Below, in pieces: positions 34,263 to 39,993 of a stretch of 64,000 nucleotides of DNA. This DNA is from CAMBDS01 sp964355675. Its GTDB lineage: Bacteria > Electryoneota > AABM5-125-24 > Hatepunaeales > Hatepunaeaceae. The notes under the pieces were generated by a model that searched no databases, was not told the origin of the DNA, and was given only the letters and a program-made list of their open reading frames with translations. Every line of letters begins with the position of its first letter. Position 1 is the first letter of the stretch. The translations under genes were made by a program, and so were the position numbers. Where the stretch lies: positions 1 through 64,000 of the forward strand of contig CAYHEC010000020.1 of assembly GCA_964355675.1 (NCBI GenBank), given 5' to 3'.

Positions 34263-34661
34263 ATGGCCAATACCCTGAATGCTTCAGACACGCTTTACTC
34301 CATAAGCCAAGTCAACGCCCTCACCGGAGTGCCCAAATCAACAATTCGTTTCTGGGAGAAAGAATTCAGTGAATTTCTTAATCCACTTCGTAGCGAAGGC
34401 AATCAGCGAAGGTACGACAAGGAAACTGTCGAGACGCTTAAAACGATCGACCGATTGGTAAATGACGAGGGATACACTTTGGAAGGGGCGCGACGAAAAC
34501 TGAAGCCGATCGAAACAGCTTCAAAATCCGAAAGTCCCGATGGCGAAGAAACCAAACTGAACGAACTGGCCGAGACAATGTCCGATTACTTACTACAAAA
34601 AATCTTCGAACGAGTAAAATCGGAAGAAACGCGCCGAACAAGTTATCAATTCAAGCAATAA
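34263..34661 (+). CDS. MerR-like DNA-binding regulator in the flagellin operon
   Basis: The start ATG at 34263 is set by an unusually strong AAGGAGGTG 6 bases upstream. The N-terminal 70 residues form a MerR-type winged helix: YSISQVNALTGVPKSTIRFWEKEF, EGNQRRYDKETVETLKTIDRLV and GYTLEGARRKL. The rest is a short acidic, coiled segment without a ligand-binding domain. It is transcribed from a sigma-28 promoter and lies 29 bp before flagellin 1, so it is made when filament genes are on and may feed back on them. That role is inference. Confidence 0.88.
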   Translation: MANTLNASDTLYSISQVNALTGVPKSTIRFWEKEFSEFLNPLRSEGNQRRYDKETVETLKTIDRLVNDEGYTLEGARRKLKPIETASKSESPDGEETKLNELAETMSDYLLQKIFERVKSEETRRTSYQFKQ

Positions 34662-34690
34662 GCTAAAACAAAAAGAGAGGGACAATTCTA

Positions 34691-35524
34691 ATGGCCATGC
34701 GAATCAACCACAACATCCTGTCGCTGACGGCTCAGCGAAACCTGAATGCAAATCAGGGACAACTTGACAGTGCCGTCAACAGGCTGTCCAGCGGACTCAG
34801 GATCAACCAAGCTTGGGAAGATCCGGCCGGACTCGCAATTTCTGAAAGATTCCGTGCTCAAATCACCGGTCTTCAAGAAGCCGAGCGCAACGCAAACTAC
34901 GACATCAATCTCCTTCAAACTGCTGAAGGTGCACTTAGTGTCATCGACGAGAAACTCGTCAGACTGCGTTCACTTGCTGTTCAAGCGGCAAATGGCTCGA
35001 TCACTGATGGTGACCGCTCTATCGTCAACACGGAGTTCCAAGCGCTCAAGAGTGAGATCACTCGTATAGCGAGTGTGACGAATTACAACGGCATCAAACT
35101 GTTGAATGGCGATTACTCCAACACTACGATCCGGTTCCACATCGGTATCAATGCCACCGCTAATGAGGATTACTACGACATTAATCTCTTGGAGATGACC
35201 GCCTCGTCACTTGGTCTCGACAGTATCAACGTTTCTTCAACAACCTCTGCTGCAGCGGCATTGACAGCGTTGGATGAAGCGATCGACTCGAAAGATACCG
35301 AACGAACTCGTATCGGATCTTATGTCGAAAGACTCCAGAACACGATCCTGAACCTCCAGATCAGCCACGAAAACGCCACCAAGTCTGAATCACAGATCCG
35401 TGACGCCGATATCGCCGCAGAAATGTCGAACTTCACCAGAAGCCAAATTCTGATGCAGTCTGGTGTGGCGATGCTGGCTCAGGCGAATCAGGTTCCTCAG
35501 ATGGTCAGTCAGCTGATCGGATAA
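34691..35524 (+). CDS. fliC: Flagellin 1
   Basis: This filament subunit has 277 residues, a short flagellin with only D0/D1 domains and a minimal loop (about residues 150-190) instead of large variable domains. The N-terminal MAMRINHNILSLTAQRNLNAN and VNRLSSGLRINQAWEDPAGLAIS, and the C-terminal IRDADIAAEMSNFTRSQILMQSG and QANQVPQMVSQLIG, are classic polymerisation and export regions. AGAGAGGGA precedes the ATG by 8 bases. It follows the MerR-like gene in one sigma-28 operon. Flagellin 2 at 36160 differs at only about 10 residues, all in the central loop. No other flagellar gene is in the window. Confidence 0.97.
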   Translation: MAMRINHNILSLTAQRNLNANQGQLDSAVNRLSSGLRINQAWEDPAGLAISERFRAQITGLQEAERNANYDINLLQTAEGALSVIDEKLVRLRSLAVQAANGSITDGDRSIVNTEFQALKSEITRIASVTNYNGIKLLNGDYSNTTIRFHIGINATANEDYYDINLLEMTASSLGLDSINVSSTTSAAAALTALDEAIDSKDTERTRIGSYVERLQNTILNLQISHENATKSESQIRDADIAAEMSNFTRSQILMQSGVAMLAQANQVPQMVSQLIG

Positions 35525-35581
35525 TGATCGATGAACCGACTACGAAGATCGGTAACTTCGGAAATCGGTTCAGAAGATATG

Positions 35582-35662
35582 GCGCGGCGAAAGCCGTGCT
35601 TCCCAGACCGGCCGGGGAGATGTCCTCCCAAGCCCACTCCCCGGCCAAATGCAAGGGGTACA
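35582..35662 (+). ncRNA. Conserved structured 3' element of flagellin 1 mRNA
   Basis: About 80 nt between the stop codon and terminator are shared with flagellin 2. The core is a 10-bp stem GGCCGGGGAG (35610-35619) with CTCCCCGGCC (35637-35646) around a 17-nt loop containing TCCTCCCAAGCCCA. It is preceded by a GCGGC-GAAA-GCCGT hairpin and followed by AAATGCAAGGGGTACA. In the other copy the stem is kept by G-U substitutions. I know no named RNA family that fits. Confidence 0.55.
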
Positions 35663-35696
35663 CCCGCCGATCAGACAGATCGGCGGGTTAGTTTTT
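35663..35696 (+). terminator. Terminator of flagellin 1
   Basis: A 10-bp stem CCCGCCGATC/GATCGGCGGG with a 5-base loop is followed by TTAGTTTTT. The stem is identical in the flagellin 2 copy. Confidence 0.9.
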
Positions 35697-35791
35697 GTGC
35701 GCTAACATCATTCCTAAACCTGCCTGATCCAATTCCAACCAGTATGCTATCCAGGGACTTGTTTCCAAATATCAAATCGTTTCGAGTAAGT

Positions 35792-35880
35792 AGGGCCTGT
35801 TGAAAGTCGAAAAATTGGTGAGAATGTCCAGGCGAACGCCCTCGTCCGCCTGGACTCCCTAAGACAGTTCAGCAGACCCT
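35792..35880. mobile_element. MITE-like element carrying an inner palindrome
   Basis: Ends AGGGCCTGTTGAA (35792) and TTCAGCAGACCCT (35868-35880) are imperfect inverted repeats of the GGGTCTGCTGAAAAAG family. The interior holds GTCCAGGCGAACGCCC...CGTCCGCCTGGAC, which is a member of the GCGGACGCCCTCGTCCGC class, so one repeat type is nested in the other. It lies in the gap between the two flagellin loci. Confidence 0.65.
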
Positions 35881-36057
35881 TAGTACATAAGGTCGAGTTA
35901 GTGCGCTTGGCAAAAGAGTCGAATGGTCGTACCGTCATCTTCAATCGCAATTATGCTATATAATGCAATAACAACATATTACAATTGATTCATAAATCAA
36001 CTCTAAGAATAGATAAGAAAATAGTGTAAATATTTTTATTTTTTCTTTCAGAATAGT

Positions 36058-36085
36058 TAAAGTTCCGAGAGAAGTATGCCGATAC
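36058..36085 (+). promoter_or_regulatory. Sigma-28 (FliA) promoter of flagellin 2
   Basis: TAAAGTTC (36058-36065), 12 bp, GCCGATAC (36078-36085). The following CATAAGTGAAGA is identical to the first operon. The leader then jumps to sequence resembling the 3' end of the MerR-like gene, so the regulator has been lost here. Confidence 0.85.
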
Positions 36086-36159
36086 CATAAGTGAAGAGAG
36101 ACTTAGAGCAAGTTTTCAACTTAAACAATTACCTAAAACAATAAGAGAGGGACAATCTA

Positions 36160-36993
36160 ATGGCCATGCGAATCAACCACAACATCTTGTCGCTGACCGC
36201 TCAGCGCAACCTGAATGCAAATCAGGGACAACTTGACAGCGCCGTCAATAGGCTGTCCAGCGGACTCAGGATCAACCAAGCTTGGGAAGATCCTGCCGGA
36301 CTCGCAATTTCTGAAAGATTCCGTGCACAAATCACTGGTCTTCAAGAAGCCGAGCGCAACGCAAACTACGACATCAATCTTCTTCAAACTGCTGAAGGTG
36401 CACTTAGTGTCATCGACGAGAAACTCGTCAGACTGCGTTCACTTGCTGTTCAAGCGGCAAATGGCTCGATCACTGATGGTGACCGCTCTATCGTCAACAC
36501 GGAGTTCCAAGCGCTCAAGAGTGAGATCACTCGTATAGCGAGTGTGACGAATTACAATGGCATCAAACTGCTGAACGGCGATTACTCCAACACCACGATC
36601 CGGTTCCACATTGGTATCAACGCGGTAGCAAACGAGGATTATTACGATATTAACTTGTTGGAAATGACTACATCGTCACTTGGTCTCGATGGCATTAATG
36701 TTACATCCACAACCTCGGCGGCCGCAGCATTGACAGCATTGGATAATGCAATCGAATCGAAAGATACCGAACGAACCCGTATCGGATCTTATGTCGAAAG
36801 ACTCCAAAACACGATCTTGAACCTCCAAATCAGCCACGAAAACGCCACCAAGTCTGAATCACAGATCCGTGACGCCGATATCGCCGCAGAAATGTCGAAC
36901 TTCACCAGAAGTCAAATTCTGATGCAGTCCGGCGTAGCAATGCTGGCTCAGGCGAATCAGGTTCCTCAGATGGTCAGTCAGCTGATCGGATGA
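36160..36993 (+). CDS. fliC: Flagellin 2
   Basis: This second flagellin gene also has 277 residues and is identical to flagellin 1 except at about ten positions between residues 150 and 220 (for example ATANEDYY versus AVANEDYY, DSINVSS versus DGINVTS). Nucleotide differences are also concentrated there, while the 5' and 3' thirds are almost unchanged, suggesting recent duplication or gene conversion. It is driven by its own sigma-28 promoter without the MerR-like gene and followed by the same 3' RNA element and terminator. It is expected to co-assemble with flagellin 1 in the filament. Confidence 0.97.
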   Translation: MAMRINHNILSLTAQRNLNANQGQLDSAVNRLSSGLRINQAWEDPAGLAISERFRAQITGLQEAERNANYDINLLQTAEGALSVIDEKLVRLRSLAVQAANGSITDGDRSIVNTEFQALKSEITRIASVTNYNGIKLLNGDYSNTTIRFHIGINAVANEDYYDINLLEMTTSSLGLDGINVTSTTSAAAALTALDNAIESKDTERTRIGSYVERLQNTILNLQISHENATKSESQIRDADIAAEMSNFTRSQILMQSGVAMLAQANQVPQMVSQLIG

Positions 36994-37004
36994 TATAACT
37001 TCAG

Positions 37005-37028
37005 TAGGGGCGAATTAATTCGCCCCTA
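37005..37028. repeat. Perfect 24-bp palindrome after flagellin 2
   Basis: TAGGGGCGAATT and its exact complement AATTCGCCCCTA meet without a loop, 12 bp after the stop codon. It is absent after flagellin 1, so it was inserted after the duplication. Confidence 0.8.
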
Positions 37029-37044
37029 TTCATAAAGATTCGGT

Positions 37045-37123
37045 GCGGCGATTGCTACGCTTCCCAGACCGGCCGGGGGGGAGTCCTCCCAAGCCCACTC
37101 CTCGGCCAAATGCAAGGGGTACA
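37045..37123 (+). ncRNA. Conserved structured 3' element of flagellin 2 mRNA
   Basis: This is the second copy of the element at 35582. The main stem is GGCCGGGGGG (37071-37080) with CTCCTCGGCC (37098-37107); relative to copy 1, one A-U and one G-C pair became G-U pairs, so pairing is retained. The 17-nt loop ending TCCTCCCAAGCCCA and the tail AAATGCAAGGGGTACACCC are unchanged. The first small hairpin differs in sequence. Confidence 0.55.
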
Positions 37124-37155
37124 CCCGCCGATCATTCAGATCGGCGGGTTAGTTT
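37124..37155 (+). terminator. Terminator of flagellin 2
   Basis: Stem CCCGCCGATC/GATCGGCGGG with loop ATTCA is followed by TTAGTTTC. It is the same stem as at 35663 with a different loop. Confidence 0.88.
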
Positions 37156-37290
37156 CATCCAATTTCCATTCAAAGCTCACTTCTCGAAAATTATGCTTAA
37201 GTCACCCACTTGCCATTTGCTATTGCATTTTGTAAGTTGATTACGTTTCCTAATAATTTATCATCAACCACAAATTCAGCAGGAGTATTT

Positions 37291-39045
37291 ATGAACCTGC
37301 TTCTTATATTCGCCCTTTCCATCGTTGTCTTCTATGCCGCTTCGCGCTGGTATGGAAAAGGTATCGGAAAAATTCTCGGCATTAACGACGAAATTCCGAC
37401 TCCTGCCTTTGAAAAAGAAGACGGGCGCGACTTCGTCCCGACCAAACCCCATATTCTCTTCGCGCACCATTTCTCTGCCATCGCTGGAGCTGGTCCGATA
37501 GTCGGCCCGACCGTTGCGCTTTTGTACGGATTTGTCCCGGCATGGCTCTGGATTGTTTTTGGCGGGATCTTTTTCGGAGCTGTTCACGATTTCACCGCGC
37601 TTTTTATTTCAGTTAAAGAGGGTGGAAAATCGATAGCCGAAGTTACGCGCAAAACTTTAGGAAATGGAGGTTTTCTCCTTTTCATCACATTCACACTACT
37701 GATGTTGTTCTTAGTTTGCGGAGCCTTCCTCAATGCAACCGCAATCAGTCTGACTTCGAAGTGGTCCCTTGAGCGATTGGGGCTGGGACCTGAACAATCC
37801 GCCCTTCAAACTATTGTAAACCCGAAAACTGGCACGTTGGACGGCGTGATTGGTGGAATAGCCTCAACCTCGGTAATCATTATTACGCTTCTTTCACCGC
37901 TTCTCGGCTGGTTGATCTACCGGAAAAGAATTCACACTGCATTGGCATATATTGTCGCCACCGTAATAGCCTTTGGATCGGTATTCGCTGGCTTCCATTA
38001 TCCAGTTTCGCTCGATCCGAAAGTCTGGATGATAATCCTGTCGATCTATTGTCTGTTGGCCGCCGGCGTCCCTGTATGGGTTGTTCTCCAGCCACGCGAT
38101 TTCATCAATGTTCAAATACTTTACGGAGGAATGGCAATACTCATCATCGGAGTTGTCTCTGGGGGAATTCAGGGGGAGACAGTCACCTATCCAGCTCTCA
38201 ATTTGCAGGAGGGAGTAAGCCATCTCGGTTTTCTTTGGCCGATGATGTTCATCACTATTGCGTGTGGAGCCATTTCTGGATTCCATGCATTGGTCGCCGG
38301 GGGAACTACTTCCAAACAGGTCACCAGGCAAAGATACACCAGAGAAATTGGCTATGGCGCAATGTTGCTGGAATCTGTGCTGGCGTTGTTGGTGTTAATT
38401 GCATTGGCTGGGAGTCTTAAATACGTCGATTACATGAGCATTGTCTGGCCGGATCCAGCGATCGGCAAAGCCAATCCAATTCTCGCTTTTTCACTTTCCG
38501 TCGGTTATATGTTGAATAACGTGTTTCACGCCCCGGTTTATTTAGGAACGATCTTCGGTATATTGATGGTAGAAGGATTCGTGATCACATCCCTTGATGC
38601 CGCAGTCCGTTTCATCAGGTATTTACTTGAAGAACTGTGGACGGTTATTTGGCCGGGAGCTCCAAAGATCATGCAGAATCCCTGGTTTAATAGTGGGATT
38701 GCGATAATTGGAATGTGGGCGCTTGCGGTAGGCAACTCATTCAGTACGCTGTGGCCAATCTTCGGCTCAGCTAATCAGTTATTGGCGGCTCTGACGCTGA
38801 TAACGATCACGATCTGGCTGGCCGTCCACGGCAAGAAGAATTGGTTCACCCTTATCCCGGCGATTTTCATGACCGCCACCACCATTGCCAGCTTGATCTT
38901 TCTATTGATGACAAATTATATCCCTAAAGGTAATGTTACCTTGATCGTTGCCGATCTGGTATTATTATCGCTATCAGTTGCTCTTGCTGTTCTTGCACTT
39001 GGAAAGGCGGCGGAAATATTGAGGAATAGACGGTTGACCGCCTAA
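37291..39045 (+). CDS. cstA: Carbon starvation protein A (CstA) family peptide/pyruvate transporter
   Basis: This inner-membrane transporter of 584 residues has many membrane segments. Marks of the family are the N-terminal FYAASRWYGKGIGKILGIND, PTKPHILFAHHFSAIAGAGPIVGPTVALLYGFVP (split by segments), GGIFFGAVHDFTALFIS, SGFHALVAGGTTSKQ and FGSANQLLAALTLITIT. CstA proteins import peptides or pyruvate under carbon limitation. The ATG at 37291 has AGGAG 5 bases upstream and is preferred over a 27-codon longer frame. It is followed by two tandem sigma-70 promoters for a downstream RNA. Confidence 0.93.
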   Translation: MNLLLIFALSIVVFYAASRWYGKGIGKILGINDEIPTPAFEKEDGRDFVPTKPHILFAHHFSAIAGAGPIVGPTVALLYGFVPAWLWIVFGGIFFGAVHDFTALFISVKEGGKSIAEVTRKTLGNGGFLLFITFTLLMLFLVCGAFLNATAISLTSKWSLERLGLGPEQSALQTIVNPKTGTLDGVIGGIASTSVIIITLLSPLLGWLIYRKRIHTALAYIVATVIAFGSVFAGFHYPVSLDPKVWMIILSIYCLLAAGVPVWVVLQPRDFINVQILYGGMAILIIGVVSGGIQGETVTYPALNLQEGVSHLGFLWPMMFITIACGAISGFHALVAGGTTSKQVTRQRYTREIGYGAMLLESVLALLVLIALAGSLKYVDYMSIVWPDPAIGKANPILAFSLSVGYMLNNVFHAPVYLGTIFGILMVEGFVITSLDAAVRFIRYLLEELWTVIWPGAPKIMQNPWFNSGIAIIGMWALAVGNSFSTLWPIFGSANQLLAALTLITITIWLAVHGKKNWFTLIPAIFMTATTIASLIFLLMTNYIPKGNVTLIVADLVLLSLSVALAVLALGKAAEILRNRRLTA

Positions 39046-39059
39046 CTTGATGGGTTGGC

Positions 39060-39088
39060 TTGACAAACCTAATTCGATATGTTATATT
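39060..39088 (+). promoter_or_regulatory. Sigma-70 promoter P1 after cstA
   Basis: TTGACA (39060-39065), a 17-bp spacer and TATATT (39083-39088) lie 15 bp after the cstA stop codon. This is near consensus and directed at the candidate RNA region. Confidence 0.75.
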
Positions 39089-39100
39089 GTTCCATCCTAT

Positions 39101-39130
39101 TTGACAACAGTGTAGTTTACTTTATATATA
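39101..39130 (+). promoter_or_regulatory. Sigma-70 promoter P2 after cstA
   Basis: TTGACA (39101-39106), an 18-bp spacer and TATATA (39125-39130). Predicted transcription begins near 39137, just before the structured segment. Tandem with P1. Confidence 0.65.
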
Positions 39131-39136
39131 TTTCAT

Positions 39137-39292
39137 AGGTATCTCTTTGCTTACAAGATGTTAGACCCTGACTCTCGGCCCACTCAGCAGTGAAGGCACT
39201 GCTGACCGAATCGGCGCCGCAGGTTGATAACTTTGCCCCCTGCCATTGGCTCGTCCCCGCTGGACTGCCTTTGGATGGGGGGTTTTGCGTTT
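39137..39292 (+). ncRNA. Candidate structured small RNA
   Basis: Downstream of two near-consensus promoters, about 150 nt fold into an 8-bp hairpin CAGCAGTG-AAGG-CACTGCTG (39185-39204) enclosed by TCGG/CCGA, then CGGCGCCG, then a long interrupted stem from CCCCC (39236-39240) through CCA, GGC and GTCC to GGAC, GCC, TGG and GGGGGG (39277-39282), followed by TTTTGCGTTTT. I see no credible protein; a 63-codon frame here has no ribosome site or family features. It does not match 6S, SRP, tmRNA or common riboswitches by eye. Confidence 0.4.
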
Positions 39293-39409
39293 TGATTTAT
39301 AGGATCGGCGTACTTCTAAAACTGCCTGTAAGTCACGTTCAATACCGGTTTCTGGCAGTCGGACAATCTCTTATTACATGACTGAACTCGTTCGAAGATA
39401 TATGATGTG

Positions 39410-39471
39410 ACGGGACTTGAGTAACCGGGATCGCTCATGTCTCACCATTAATTAAATCCCGTTTTTTTTTT
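39410..39471 (+). terminator. Hairpin with T10 tract before the 39489 gene
   Basis: ACGGGACTT (from 39410) pairs with AAATCCCGT (to 39462) and is followed by a run of ten T, only 18 bp before the next ATG. It can terminate upstream transcription or act as an attenuator for the small exported-protein gene. Confidence 0.6.
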
Positions 39472-39488
39472 ACAGTTAGGAGAATGAA

Positions 39489-39911
39489 ATGAAACGGAAA
39501 GCAAGATTCGGAGTCCTGATCGGGCTGGTTGCGACGGTGGTAATTGTAGTCGGAGTATTAGTCTGGCCGACACCAAAGAAGGCTTTGGCGTGGCCCACGT
39601 ATGTTACTGTTTCACTCACAGACCTCGATCAGGTGCCTCCGCCGGTCATTAACGGCGCTACAATCCATGTTGTCTGGTGGGATGCAGGTTTCGAAATCGT
39701 AGGAGATCAATTCGACCTGGTTCATGTCTCTGGAGGTGTTTACATTACATCCTCTTTTGAAGATGAACCTCCCGAGGAGGCAGTATGGTGTCACGTCACT
39801 ATCCAAGATGGCGGGGGTTTCGTTCCAGAAGATCCAAACGCATGGGACCAAACTGAATTGATCGAATGGTCCGGAAATAACGCGTTCAACTGGGAAATGG
39901 AACCGGAGTAA
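39489..39911 (+). CDS. Small exported or membrane-anchored protein, unknown
   Basis: The ATG has TTAGGAGA 6 bases upstream. A basic start and one hydrophobic segment (KRKARFGVLIGLVATVVIVVG) suggest a signal anchor or uncleaved signal. The following 105 residues are beta-rich and acidic (VTVSLTDLDQVPPPVINGATIH, WCHVTIQDGGGFVPEDPNAW). No family is recognised. It sits between a T-run hairpin and a strong GC hairpin, ahead of a large sorting-domain gene, and may be regulated by attenuation. Confidence 0.65.
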   Translation: MKRKARFGVLIGLVATVVIVVGVLVWPTPKKALAWPTYVTVSLTDLDQVPPPVINGATIHVVWWDAGFEIVGDQFDLVHVSGGVYITSSFEDEPPEEAVWCHVTIQDGGGFVPEDPNAWDQTELIEWSGNNAFNWEMEPE

Positions 39912-39936
39912 TCAGCAGAATTGATTTGCCTCAACC

Positions 39937-39965
39937 GCGGCGAGGGCGTGATTCGCCCTCGCCGC
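39937..39965 (+). terminator. Strong GC hairpin
   Basis: GCGGCGAGGGCG-TGATT-CGCCCTCGCCGC is a 12-bp perfect stem 25 bp after the stop codon but lacks a T tract. It could be a pausing/processing hairpin or a dispersed palindrome. Confidence 0.5.
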
Positions 39966-39993
39966 AAATCAGAGCACAATAAAGGCCAACAAA

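Noticed and set aside
39190..39381. A 63-codon open frame after cstA
   Set aside because: No ribosome site, no family features, and it lies across the hairpins and T-rich end of the candidate RNA; more likely a chance frame.
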